NCBI GenBank assembly: GCA_905250115.1 | Contig: CAJNOI010000007.1 | Coordinates: forward strand, 239,049-303,048 | Direction: 5' to 3' | From: Adineta steineri | Taxonomy: Eukaryota; Rotifera; Eurotatoria; Adinetida; Adinetidae | DNA length: 64,000 nt | In this document: piece by piece, positions 47,115 through 60,300 of the stretch | Position numbering within the stretch: position 1 is the stretch's first letter | How the letters are laid out: every line of letters starts with the position of its first letter | Notes under the pieces: generated by a model | The model's database searches: none | What the model was told of the DNA's origin: nothing | Seen by the model: the letters and a program-made list of their open reading frames with translations, nothing else | Program-made: the position numbers and the translations under genes

Positions 47115-47829
47115 TTAACGAAAGAATTCATCAGGAATGATAATAGGTGATTGTTGACTTGTACGATCAACAACTGGATGTAAACGAAAACGTTGATTAA
47201 GTTGTTCAAAACTATTATTTTTCTTTTGAGGAAATTGAAGAAGACGAGCATTTGAACTTTGACTTCCACCATCAATATCAATAACCATACGTGTATGTTT
47301 TAAATATATAATAAAATCATCGGATTGATTATTTGATCGTTCAAAATTAACTGTTTGATATGGTGTACGAATACCCATCGAACGGCAAAGAACAATTGGT
47401 GCACATGGTGTTGGTGAACCACTAGAATAACAAAAAAACTTAAGGCAAGAATTTAAAAACACACAATGCTTTTTACTTATGCACAGTTAAAACAAGACCA
47501 GTTAAATGATGTCGAATAACATAATCATGATAACCAATATGTTGAATTTCAAATACTTGTGTTTCTCCATCATTCTATAAATAAATATCTATATATATTT
47601 ATTTATAGAAAAATAAATAATAATAACAAACTTGTAGATTTTGATCTTGCTGTACTAATGTTGAACGTTCAGGTGTAAATGTAATGAATTTACCTGAATG
47701 AATAGATTCAATTAAATATAAACCATCAGGTATATTTTCACTCTAATTAATAAAAAATAAAGTTTTTAAATCATGATGAATTTTTTGTTTTATAAAAAAT
47801 CATACCGCAAAATACCATTGATCATGCAT
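47115..47829 (-). CDS. Beta-trefoil (ricin-B-type) lectin-like cytosolic protein
   Basis: Four exons (47829-47806, 47742-47632, 47574-47477, 47421-47115) give 179 residues with no signal peptide. Three repeats are suggested: 'DGLYLIESIHSGKFITF', 'QVFEIQHIGYHDYVIRHHLTGLVLTV' and 'IIYLKHTRMVIDIDGGSQSS', the last continuing 'LLQFPQKKNNSFEQLNQRF'. The last repeat has the typical 'VIDIDGGS...Q....NQ.F' pattern of ricin-B/CBM13 modules (usually 'LDVDGGS...GA.V..W....NQ.W'). Such domains bind galactose or xylan; the aromatic stacking residue is not obvious, so ligand binding is unproven. Only the carbohydrate-binding-like fold is present, with no enzymatic or toxic partner domain. The first coding exon carries only eight codons. 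Confidence 0.65.
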
Positions 47830-50800
47830 GGTAAAAACAAAAATTATATAAATATCAACGATTCTTTTGAATTAAATTTAACTATTAGTATATATGTGTG
47901 CAAAGCAATATGTTCTTGCAGTTGCGTATTTGTTTTTGTTGTTGCTGCTACGACTGTTGTCGACAAGATGCAGCGTGCAAGATGACGAAGAATGAATCGT
48001 TCTTATAGTCGTTGTGACAAACAGGCAACACACCACCACTACCGTTCACATCATCATCGACAACGACGGTTGGAAGAAAAAAATGATGAGAAAGAGCAAA
48101 GAGGGATATAAAAACGTGTATATATATAATATATATATATATATATGTGTGTGTATTTATGTGACGAAATAACAAATGATGTGAAGTGAAATCTTATAAC
48201 AACAACAACAACAACAACTAGGATGATCACAAGACAAGAAATATGAATTCGATTTTTTTTTTGTCGAAAAAATCTAGAAAATAAAAACAAACTCTAAGGA
48301 AAAGAAAAGTACGGAATGTTCTATGTTTTTACATGTAAAAATTCATGTATATAAGATATATTATTCTCAAAATAGTTTATTTTTTCTCTGTCTGTTATTT
48401 CAAGGATACAGTAACTATAAATGACTCATCATAAATAGCTTGGTATATGTATACGATACTATATTTCTCTTTTTCTTTATCTATAATAGCACGCGACTCG
48501 ATGATTACGATAAACTTTTTTCTCTCATAAAAGAAAGAAGAGAGAAAAAAGACAAGTAAAGAAATAAAAGTATATATGTGTATATTGATTACAATATTAT
48601 TGACTCTCACCTTGAAATAAACATGGACTACTTATGACATTTTAATTAATATCCAACACATACATCAGCAACTCATAATATGTTGTTAATTAATAGAAAT
48701 AACTTGTATTTATTAATAGTTTCGATTGATTTTCTGAAAAATTTACATATTTTTTCATTATAAAATCACTTTAATAAATGCATGCCCTTTATATACAAAT
48801 ATTTATTCGTACTCAAATAAAAACTTCTGTGTTTTTTCTTTCTGCATTACCATATCAACTGACAAGGACGTTTTTCTTTTCAAATAATCGAATTATTTAA
48901 TAAATAAGACTTTAAAATAGAATTGATATATACCGTTCAAATTTTTTTCTCTTATTGCAATAGAATCAAATAGGAAAACAACACTTTTTCGATAATTCGT
49001 AAATTTATTTTAAGTAATTTAAAAATTACATTATTTTTCTTGTAAATCTAATATGAATAATATTTGTATTATATTTTTTCTAGATCAATTTTCAGATATC
49101 AATAATAATAATTAAATCTATAGGAATGATAGTAATTGATTTTGACGTTTTCAATTGAATGACCTTGAGAAATGATTTACTCGTATTAGTTTTTTTTATA
49201 TCGCCCTATTTAAACTGATACTGAATACAATCTAATCATCAATAGATATAGATTTTCGAAAGATAAACTATTGTTCGTAGATAGTCATGTATAGATATTA
49301 AGAGTCTCTTCAATTGATTGAATAATACAAATTTTTACGATTAATCATCGTATCAGTTGATTGAAAATATGTCGTGACATGATGAAGGATACATATGTTT
49401 TTTTTTCTTATCTATCAGTATTTATAAAATATGTCAAAATTAGTTTTTTAATAGATTGAAATAAACAAATAAATATCAAATATGATTACATATCGACAAA
49501 ATCGTATTATTGAGTAGGAGTATTAGAGTTAGATAATTACTTATTGGAAAATGTAGATTGATGTCCTTGGATAACATTTTTCTATATAAAAATCATTAAG
49601 AAATGAACAATATTTTATATCGATTATTTGAAACTAATTCTTATAAATTATATCAGACGATATATCCTAAATAGATTTCCTTATTTACTTTAACAAAAAG
49701 AATCTATCTAAATCTATAAAATAATTATCTATGTATATTTTATATTGTAGAGTACCTTAATATCTTATAATTGACTTGTTTATCATTATATTTGTATATT
49801 ATTACGTTACGATATACGACTAATTGGGGGAGTAATGCTGTTTTCAATCAATCAAAATGTATTCGGACTGACACATGTGTGTGTGTGTTTTTCTTTTCTA
49901 TAGATAGTTTTCTCAATTTATAGTAGAAAATTTACTTTTTCTAGCATCAAGATATCGTCAACATTAAATGAATTTTCTAAAATTAGTGTGAAGTAAATAT
50001 TTTGTAGGCACTTATTTTACTAATTAGTAAAATCAACTGTATGTGTCTTCATATATTGATTCATTTACTAAACTTAAATAAAACAGAAATAATTCACTAA
50101 AAAATAGATTTTATAGATATATAAAACAATGAATCTGTAATCAGTTATCTTCTCTTATTTCATTGATGTAACATTTGTTACTCATTTACGTTTTATGTGA
50201 TACAAATTTGAATCAAATCAATAGCTATTTGAATATGGATACTGACATATGAAGGACAACTATCAATCATTAAGATAGATATTTTGAATTAATGCATTAT
50301 TTCACATACAAAATATCACTTCTATTACAGTTAGATTATTATTGATAATTAATCACATATTTCAGACTTATTATTACTGTAATCCGAAATATACTAAATA
50401 ATGATCAAAGTCATGCAACGTCATCGATTCTCTGATGACTAATTTTTAAAAGAACATTCACCTAAAATATTTATCGAAATTATAAAAGTTATATATACTT
50501 AACAATGTACCAAGAAAAGACATTACCTATTTTGCTATCAACATTATTTAGTTTAAAGAAATCTCACGTGTTTAACCGTGTTAAAATAAAATTAATGCGA
50601 AGTAACTCATGAGACTTCATTAAAATACACAATAATTTTAATACGTGATTAAAATGAAATATTTAACATCTTTTCACGTTAAACTGAGTACTTTGAATAT
50701 TATATGTAAAGAGAATATGAGAAAATATTATCATGAATCTATTAAAACCAGATGAAGATCGTTCTCTAGAATCCTCAATGAATTCATTGCAGTATACTTT

Positions 50801-52682
50801 CAATATTTATCATCTAAAAACGTTTTTTACAACACTAATCGACGTCGTATCGATCACTTCGATAAAAAAAACCTGATTTAATATATGGCTTCATCTGAAA
50901 CAATTTTTGCTGATGATCACCTTCAGAATTAATAAATTTACATACACAAATCAGTTAATAACTGGATTGATATTCACAATGATTAACAATAGCGAATTAT
51001 TTTCATGATAATAAGTTTTTCAATCTATACCCTTCTGAAATTTAATTATTATATTGAATCCCCATAAAAAAAATTTTTTATTCAATTTTATCTCTCTTAT
51101 TATTTTTCTAAATCTTCAATAGTATTGTTTTAGAAATGAAAAAAATACTTGAATTATTTATTTGGTCTGTATTACAAAAAATATCGAGAAGTATTGAATG
51201 GCTTTTTATATGAGAGAAAAGAATAGTATTTGAAATACCGATAAATTTTATTCAATAGTGTTCATTCATGGCCTAGTTTTTCTTTTCTTTTAGCCATTGA
51301 TTGTGAATAAAAAATTTGATTTGGTTTATGGCTACAATCTTAAAAAAACATTTCTTTTTTCTTCTCACTGTTTTGCTCATGAAAATTATTTATTACGAGA
51401 TCATAATAGTCACAGACGATAAAAACAGAGCTGTTTTTTTTTCTACTATATAATTTTAACGATGTTGTCTACTGTATGTATACAAGCTGTTGGTTTCTAT
51501 GTATTTATGAGAAAGAAACTTGTCGCAATAAATATAATATTTTTTTCATTTACGAAAAGTCTGTTTGTTTAAAGTACATCGCACGTAAGTATATTTTTAA
51601 AACAGAAAATGAAATAAGTGCAGACGCAACATCATAGGTGAGACATACAACACTTTTTTTTTTTCTTAAGTAGATAATTTTTTTAAAATTGTTTCGTAAT
51701 GTCGAAGGATTAAGTAATAAATTAATACGAATAGATAAAAATAAGATTTCTATAAAGGATAACAGAAGCAGTGAAAACTGCTTTAAATAAATATTAGCTG
51801 TATTGTTTTTTTGTAAGACTTTAACTTGATTTGATCAAGGTGAAGAAAAAAAATGAGAATTCTGTTTTCTTTCTTTAAGAACTAAAACGCATGAGCATCC
51901 GATGTAATTATGCAGAGAAAAAAAAGTTTTGTGAATTTATACTAGAATAAATAATCTACTAGAAAATCATGAATAATCCGCTTACAAGACAAGAATAAAT
52001 AGTATAATATTTCAAGGTGAAAAAATATAAACAAATCATTGAAAAAAAGAAATGATTGAAAAAAATTGGTAAAAGAGTAATACAAAAAAAAAAGAAAGTC
52101 TTCTCGTTATTGAGTACTATTTGTAGCATTGATGTTTAATATTTATTATGAGAATGAAAAGACTTGTATATGTATAGAGATGGTATTGATTGATGTGTTT
52201 CAAAGGTTTTATTTACGATTAGTCTCCGAACATAATTATATGCAAAACACAGTTCATTTTTTCTTTTTCTTTTTTTCGTTTCCACTACACATACTTATTA
52301 CTTTTAACAAACAAAGAGATGATTGTGATTAAAATATAGTAGTCGTCATCATCATCATCATCGCGGTGTGCTCGTGTTCTATTTTCTCTCTTTCTTACCT
52401 TCGCTCTGTGATTGCAAGTAAGGTTAATTCATCGTGTAACTACTTCAACGAATGCAAACTTTCTTTTTTGTAAAAAAAAGAATTGCTCCTATCAGTCAAT
52501 TAAATTCAACCTCGGTTAAATAAAAAAAACTGTTCTAAGACAAAATGAGTAAGATGCACGAGTGTTAGTTACTCTTGTTTACAATGTTGCTATGTTATTC
52601 TATTAGTATATATGTACTATTTCAGATTTCTCCATCCGGTGATCATTTCTTATGTGAAAAACGACAATTTAAATAAAACAAA
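47830..52682. other. 4.85-kb gene-free region
   Basis: Left part (about 47940-48110) is GC-richer with CACCACCAC and GACAACGACGG strings and may be the promoter of the lectin gene (leftward). It is followed by TA (about 48120-48145), GT and AAC (about 48200-48220) microsatellites. From about 48.6 to 52.3 kb the sequence is uniformly AT-rich with no frame above ~70 codons that looks coding and no repeat family recognised. Near 52340-52370 a CATCATCATCAT run precedes a GC-richer stretch, likely the promoter/5' UTR of the LRR receptor gene. Confidence 0.5.
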
Positions 52683-55600
52683 ATGATGAATAAATGGTAT
52701 TTCGTTATTACAATAATCTTTATGTTATGTACCGTAAGTTTAAAATTATAATTTATTCGTATCTAATATATCTGTTTAGTCATGTTCGTCGGACAATGAA
52801 TGTATTGGTACAATTACTAATACAACACAGATTGTTTTTACATGTTCACCGACTATTGCATATGAAGAACTTCCATTATATAATTATACAACTGAACAAT
52901 TGGCTAATATAACATCAATTGTAGTCAATGGTCTTAATGATAGTACACCTGGTCCGTTTACATCGATTCCTCCAAATATTTGTTTGTTACCTAATTTAAA
53001 AGTTAGTTAAATATATTTTTCTTATTTTTGTTGTATTAAAATTGAAAAAAACAATTTAGGAAATTGATTTTTCAAATAATCGTATGACACAAGTCGATCC
53101 AGCCGATGCATTGACAAATTGTTTTACGAGTGTAACCAATCTTGATGTCAGTTATAATAATATATCTGAATTTCCGTCTGCAATAATTTATAATTTGGAA
53201 AATTTACAAAATCTTTTCTTTCAACATAATCAACTCACGGATGTACCTGGATATGCTTTTTATAATATATCACAGATGAATCAAATTGATTTTTCCTATA
53301 ATACTTTAACCACTTTCGATTTATGGGCTTTACTCGTAATGGGTACTGCTGATTTTCGTAATAATCAGATTTCGACAATTACAAATAAATACTTTTTTGA
53401 TATGCCGACATTCATACAACCAGGATATACTCGAAAATTTTATCTCGGTAACAATCCATCAATAAATTTCACTGATGCAATTTATGAGATGTACAACTCA
53501 TGTGATGAAGTTATTAATGACGTAATAAATTCTAACAGCGATCCTGATCCATTATTGGCAGCAGGATTATCTTATAATCTAGGCTTTATCGATTTTGGTA
53601 CGACATTGATCAATTGTAGTTGTGATCAATACTATATCATACAAATGTTGGACGCTAGTTTTGGTACTCCTATTGGCACTTTTTTACCAATACATAACGC
53701 TACTTGCACTGATAATACGCTACTTGTAAATAGTGCGTGTTCTACGGCCACTAATCCGCCAAGTTCATCTGTTGATTTTTCGAAAGTTTATCCACGACAA
53801 TGCACGATTCATTCAAGCGAACCTGGTAATCTTACTATCGTTCCAAATATCAGTCAACCAGTTGCAAATGCGGTAAGATTTTGTTTTAAAGAGAATTAAT
53901 ATTTCTTTTTGTATCAAAAGAAACATTATTTCTTTTTTGTTGAATATTTTAGTCAACTTATCCACATTATGTAACTGAACTGATGAATCCAGGAGCATGT
54001 TACTTCGCTTTTTCTAATACAACTTCAGTACGAATTAAATGTACAAATGACATATCAAGTTCATCAACTATTCCTAGTAGTTTACTTACAAATTCTTATT
54101 TATCCAATGTCACTTATATTGATTTTACTCATTCTATTTCGGCGTTACCTTCATATCTTTGTTCACTACCATCTCGTCAAATTGATTTAAGTTATCAATC
54201 TTTTACAACACTTACTGATGCAACATTTCCATGTCTTGATTGGTTTCATACAGTTAAATTAGCTTATAATCAATTAACATCTGTTAACATGACAAGTGGT
54301 AATTTTACTAATTTAGCTGTGCTTGATCTCTCATCAAATAGACTTACACAACTTCCATATCCAATTCTTACTCCAACACCAAGTTCTTTACGTTATCTTA
54401 ATTTAAGAAATAATTCGATTACTTCAATTGATATTTTTCTATATACACTTAAAAATATTACAGTCGATCTCAGAGACAATCCTATCAATAGTTCAAGTAT
54501 TATTAATCCACAAAATATTACATATCCAGCAGGAAATAATAATACTAATTCAACAATTACAATTCTTTTTCCATCATCTGTTACTAATAGTACATATATT
54601 TTCAATGATCAAACAGCATTAACTGCAGGGACATGTGATCGTGATGCTATTCTAGCATATCGAAATCAACTTGAATTATCCTACGATGATGTTTTACTAG
54701 ATTGTTCATGTGCATCTATAAATTTAAAAATAATTTTTACACGAACTGGTTATAACATTAATGACGACTTTAATTGTTCCGATGGAACTACAGCAGCAAA
54801 TTTTGCAAATTTGACAATAGCGTCTTGTGCATCGACTGCATTGAATTTTTCATCAGGTTTATGTTATAATGAATCGTTACAGGTATGTTTAATATCCTTA
54901 AAGAATTTCAATGAAGATAAGATTTTCAGAGAAAAAAAATAAACAATTTTATAGTGAGAATATACACCACGCATATCTAATTATTGACATGTGCTTTCAT
55001 TTGTTTTGTTTACCCCTTACTAATTCTAAAGAAACCACAGCTTTTTTTATGTGTGCCTTACACTATATTTTCTAACAAAAAAAACCCAAATTGCTGCCAT
55101 ATATTTACATACAAATACCATTAATGCACTAATTACCAAATATGAAATAAATAAAACAATTCGAATATTTTTTTGTATGTGTTTCGTTATTTTTTTAACT
55201 TTATTTTCGCATCACACAACAACCAAAGTTTTAAGCACTATATACAAATACATTTGAATACGAACGATCAGGTGTGACATTGTATGTACTATCAATAACT
55301 AATATTTTGAAAGAAATTATAACATCAAAAAAAGTATCTAGTTACTCTGAAATTACATCAATATCATCGACAAGTAAATATAAAAAAATAACTGTGTCAT
55401 CTTCAACAAACTCAACAACATTAAATACCAGTACAACAGCATCACTAACGAATAACAATATACGTCCAGTATTGACGTAAGTATCATACTCATAAGAAGT
55501 CTACCTTTGACTTTTTAAACTTTTTACTTCAAATCAATACTTTGGCCCTGTTCATTCGACCATGACAAATGCGATCAATGTTTTTTTTAATCAGTAAAAC

Positions 55601-56704
55601 TATATACAAATACACGCATACACACACATATATGTATATCACTTTTTATATATCTTTTTCCACGTTCATTGTCATAATTTTCTTGCTGTATACATGTGTA
55701 TATGTGAATCTCGCGCTTGAGTCGTTCGATCATCTTATCTGTACGCATTAGAGAATTGAATCTATATGATCTATTGTGGCATAAGCTGTTAGGAATTTAT
55801 ACGATTGACGTTTCTTATTTTTCTTTACATATTTTAGTGGACCACTACGACAACGACGACTACAACTTCTACTTCGACTTCCACTACTAGTGTAACCACT
55901 ACATCAACTTCGACGTCCACTTCCACTACTAGTGTTACTACTACATCAACCTCTACTTCGACCTCCACCACTAGTGTTACTACTACATCAACTTCAACAT
56001 CCACTTCTACCACCAGCGTAACTACTACATCAACTTCAACTACAACTACAAGCATAACGACAACGACAACGACTAACAACACAAGTGGTGTACTGCCTCT
56101 GTTAAATGACTCAAGTGCCAGTCGCACCGGTTTAATCGTAGGTCTAGTTCTTGGCTTAGTTGCGTTTTTGGTATTAATTGGTGGCCTCATAGTTGCTCTT
56201 GTCATAGTAAAAGCAAGAAGTGCAAGGAATGTTGGAGCGACGTCGAAACCTGTTGGTCGAGCTACTGCTATCAGTCAAGCACCACAAAGTGCTCTACTAC
56301 AATCTCGTTTACAAACAAGAAACTTACGATCTGTGCGATTGACACCACTTCATACTCAACCATCACATTTGCCTCCATCACCTTTCCATCCTGTTGCACC
56401 TACAACAATGTCAGCAGATTCACCATCAGCATTATTCAATAAATCTAATTTACATACATCAGTCAGAGGTATTCCTATTCGATTCGATCCAATCAGGTAC
56501 GAAAATATTTTATTTACTTTTACTTGAAATAATCATACAAATGTATCATATAGATCACCCAATAGTATTGCTTCACAACAAGAAACAAATATGCATCCTT
56601 CTAATGATCATCCTAATTTTATTCAACAACAGTTTCAAGAACCACGAGCACGATCATCTCAATTAAATCAAATGCTTAACGTGGGAGGAGATTTTCGTTA
56701 TTAA
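52683..56704 (+). CDS. LRR-mucin single-pass receptor 1
   Basis: Six exons (52683-52733, 52780-53001, 53060-53872, 53953-54882, 55838-56496, 56554-56704) give 941 residues. The signal peptide is MMNKWYFVITIIFMLCT. An LRR unit (~25-360) opens with a cap, 'FTSIPPNICLLPNLK', then 'LDVSYNNISEFPSAIIYNLENL' type repeats and ends in a CSCDQYYI cap. A second LRR unit (~390-670) includes 'LPSYLCSLPSRQIDLSYQSF', 'LDLSSNRLTQLPYPI' and a CSCASINLK cap. A Thr/Ser stalk with four 14-residue repeats (TTTSTSTSTSTTSV) suits heavy O-glycosylation. One membrane helix follows (GLIVGLVLGLVAFLVLIGGL), then a ~160-residue cytoplasmic tail without TIR or kinase domain. The layout suggests cell adhesion or recognition. 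The intron before the stalk is unusually long (955 bases). Many NxT/S sites are present. Confidence 0.85.
54883..55837. other. Unusually long intron of receptor 1 with a Ser/Thr-rich relic
   Basis: 955 bases against 46-80 for the other introns of this gene. Between 55274 and 55480 an open frame reads SSYSEITSISSTSKYKKITV, then a Ser/Thr/Asn-rich stretch, resembling a mucin stalk. It cannot be spliced in frame between the flanking exons (phase 0 to phase 0), so it is treated as non-coding or a decayed exon. Confidence 0.5.
55862..56060 (+). repeat. 42-base in-frame tandem repeat (mucin stalk)
   Basis: About four copies of a 42-base unit encode TTTSTSTSTSTTSV in the stalk of receptor 1. Units differ mostly at third codon positions (ACT/ACG, TCC/TCA), so the peptide is better conserved than the DNA. 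This suggests selection for a Ser/Thr-rich stalk. Confidence 0.8.
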
Positions 56705-57060
56705 TATATATATATTACATTACAAAACAAACATAGACAGAAGGGAGAATAGATCAATATATATTTTAGTAAACTACAGACATGAATATATTATAATATT
56801 ATCTTCTTTTCTTTTAATTTTTCTTTAACCAGGGTGTGAAATGTGTTTTGTGTATTTCTAATAAAAATATTAACCACAATAAAACTAATCTTTTGTAGCT
56901 TTATAACAAATCAATTAACTGCTTCTTATGTATATATTTTAATAATAACATCACGAGTAGGAAAAAGACAAAATATAATATTTAAAACAAATTTTGCTGG
57001 AACAAAGATAATTTCTGTGTTTTTTACATTTTATTTTTAAAATGATTGATTCTCTTGCAG
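56705..57060. other. Intergenic between receptor 1 and the next LRR exon
   Basis: 355 AT-rich bases: receptor 1 3' UTR and upstream sequence of the LRR cap exon. No signal-peptide exon (hydrophobic start followed by GT) could be found here, unlike for receptor 1. Confidence 0.5.
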
Positions 57061-57276
57061 TTATTACATCCTACTATATGTTCAGCTGATGTCACCAATT
57101 GGCCAAATCTAACATTAACATGTCCAAATGGTACTATTCTTACCCAACTACCTTTTCCATCAAGTGATATACCATTATTAAGAACAATAACTAGTTTTCG
57201 TGCTCAAGGTGAAAATAATACTCGTGGGCCATTTACTACAATTCCATCGAATATTTGTTGGATGTCAAATTTAAAC
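57061..57276 (+). pseudogene. Isolated LRR N-cap exon, rest lost or in the assembly gap
   Basis: This 216-base exon (acceptor TTGCAG at 57060, donor GTAAG at 57277) is phase 0 at both ends and encodes 'TNWPNLTLTCPNGTILTQLP', ending 'GPFTTIPSNICWMSNLN'. It is clearly paralogous to the cap exons of receptor 1 (52780-53001) and receptor 2 (58291-58521). In those genes the next exon encodes the LRR repeats. Here the intron runs into ten Ns after 20 bases, and the sequence after the gap is a mucin stalk, not LRRs. Either a third receptor gene is collapsed in the gap or this is the N-terminus of the following model. No start codon exon is visible. Listed as a fragment rather than a proven pseudogene. 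Confidence 0.6.
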
Positions 57277-57296
57277 GTAAGTTTTCTTTTTCAAAT

Positions 57297-57306
57297 NNNN
57301 NNNNNN
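57297..57306. other. Assembly gap (10 N)
   Basis: Ten consecutive Ns inside the LRR-mucin cluster. The short fixed length suggests a placeholder of unknown true size, and it interrupts an intron on the left and a coding mucin segment on the right. Confidence 0.98.
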
Positions 57307-60300
57307 ACAGCAAATACGACAGGCTCTGACACAAGTACGGCAACAACAACACATGTGGCCACTACAGCAAATACAACAAGTTCGAATACCACTGTGATGT
57401 CAACAGCAACAGTAACTTACATTGCTACAACTCAAAATGCAACTGCATCTAATACGAGCTTGGTAACAACAGCAACAGTAACTTCAACGTCTGTCACCAG
57501 TGTAGCTGCTACTAGTGTAACCAGCACAACAGCAAATGCGACAGGTTCTAATACGAGTGTTGTATCAATAGGAGCGACGACTCCAAGTATCAGCACCAGT
57601 ACACTAACTGCGAGTGGTACTGCAGTGTCAACATCTACAAATGTAACAACTGGAACGACGGCAGGCTCTAATACAACTATGATAACAGCTACTGTTCCTA
57701 CAGGTTCGTCTACCACAACAACGAATGTAACAGCAGCTTCTACTAGTATTACAAGAATAACTTCAGTAACGTCTGGTGCTAATGCAACATCCAGTGCTGC
57801 TACAACAGAAGCAATGACAACACTATTAAATGGCACAATATCTACGGCTAACATAACAGTAACAAGTTTTACCGCTACTTCAAATACAACAATAACTGGC
57901 ACGATATTTACTACTGTGCCGACTGCTACAACAATCACCACGTCTTCAGGATCGACAAATTCAAATTTAACTGCAACAAGTAATATGTTAACGATAACTG
58001 GTAATGTGACAGATACTAGTACGGCAACCATAACTGTTACATTAGCGCAAACTTCAATAACAACAACTAGCGTAAGATGAATATTTTTTTGGGGAAGGAA
58101 AATATCGCTTAAGAGTGAAAACTCTAGAGGAATTGAATTATACTAAGTGTTATTTTATTTGAAGCGTAGGTTAAATTTTACGGCGTAACAATAATTAAGA
58201 GTTCTATATGAAATATGTTTTGAAATTTAAAGTTTTTATAATAGGATCGTATATATATAAATATTTATGTTATTTTTTTGCTATTTGTAGACATCAATAA
58301 GTATTACGAATACATCGACATGTGGAATGACTCTATCTTCGAATAATACAAATCTTCTATTATCATGTTTAACGAATGCTAGTTTAACATTGCTTCCAAT
58401 TAATAATTATGGTTTGGCTACTTTAAACAAGATTACATCATTAAAAGTCGAAGGATTGAATGGTACACGTGGACCTCTTGCAAGTATTCCACCGAATATT
58501 TGCTTTTTAACAAATTTACAAGTATGTTTATTTTTTGATGTAATCATTCTTATTTTTTGATATTATATTATATTTAAAGGAATTAGATATTTCGTTCAAT
58601 CGTCTTAATTATGTTGATACATCATTCTTCTCGTCAAATCCATCTTGTCTAGGAAATCTACAAATCTTGGATATAAGTAATAATTATCTAACCGACTTTC
58701 CATCGATGTTGTTAACAAAAACAACAAGCATTGAAGAACTTTTCCTGGAAAATAATCAGTTAACATCATTTGATCTTGCATTAACTGTCTTAGTTTCAAC
58801 AGCAGTTGATTTATCTAATAATCAAATATCAAAAATAACAAACAATGACAATATACATATATTAACATACAATCAATCACTTGGTACATCAATAGATTTA
58901 TCCAATAATAGTCAAATAATGTATTTAACCGATAGTATTTATGAAATGTATGATGCTTGTCAAGAAGTTCAACAATTATTCAATACAAGTATTACTCCGA
59001 TTACACCAATTTTAACGATGAGTTTTCTAAATATCAATTTTGATATCTCAAGAATAAATTGTAGTTGTGATCAATATTATATACAAAAAGAATTTTTTAA
59101 TACATTTAACAACAGTCTTCCTTCAAACTCTTCATTAGCACAGACTATGTGTACTGATGGAACATTATTCTATAATAATACTCATACTGCAACTTGTTCT
59201 AGTTCATCAGCTAATTTTAACAATACAATACCACGTCTTTGTCAATTAAATCAAAACAATGGTAGTATAGTACTGGCGAATACAACGAATAATAATATCA
59301 CTCTAGTAAGTTTTAAAGGAAAAATTTTTTTTCATATTATAATTTTTTTTTCAATAGACATATCCACAATATCTTACTCAAAGTATAAATAATTCATATT
59401 GTATATATACATTTTATGCAAGTGGTATACGAGCATCAATTGATTGTATAAATGGATCAAATAATTTAACTGAAATTCCATCAGTAATTCTTAATAATAC
59501 TTATTTTCAAAATGTATCACAAGTTGTAATCAATAATCAAACTTCCATATCTCAATTACCAATTTATTTATGTTCATTACCATCTGCTACAATTGATTTA
59601 TCTAATCAATCATTTAATATTTTGAATAGTAATACATTTCCTTGTGCAGCATATAGTACACTTCGAAATATCAGTCTTGATCATAATCATATTTATAATG
59701 TCAATCTAACTTATGTCAATTGGATAACATTTGATTTATCATTCAATAATCTTACACAATTACCATATAGTTTATTATATTCAAATGTAGTTGATAGAAC
59801 AAGTCGACTAGAAATAGAACAAACTCTTGATCTATCATCAAATCAATTAAGTCAATTTGATTTATTTGTCTATACATATCCAAATACAAATATTGATTTA
59901 GAAAATAATCCATTTACAACAGTAAATGGTTATAATATAATTAATAATTATCAAAAACAATCATTACATAGTGGACCAGTATCAATAAGTGTTACTGTAA
60001 CAAATCCAATGCGTTTTCTTCTCAATGATACCGTCGCACAAAATTATAATACATGTGACAGTACTACAATAGTTTATCTTATTGAAATATTTCAAACGAT
60101 GAAAAATAATAATATAGTAGTACAAATCGATTGTCAATGTTCATCAATTTATATCAAAGAATATTTATATTTATCGAATTCATCAGATAAACTTACAAAT
60201 CTATTTTCATGTAGTAATACATCAAGTTTAACTATGACGCAATTTGATAATTTAACTGAAACAGATTGTCTAGCAAATATAACCTTATCATCAAATAGAC

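Noticed and set aside
55834-56205. Minus-strand Val/Glu-rich frame over the mucin repeat
   Set aside because: Antisense shadow of the Thr/Ser stalk; same for 57432-58031.
57046-58080. One continuous 344-codon frame across the N gap
   Set aside because: It reads through an intron donor and ten Ns; the gap length is arbitrary so frame continuity is accidental.
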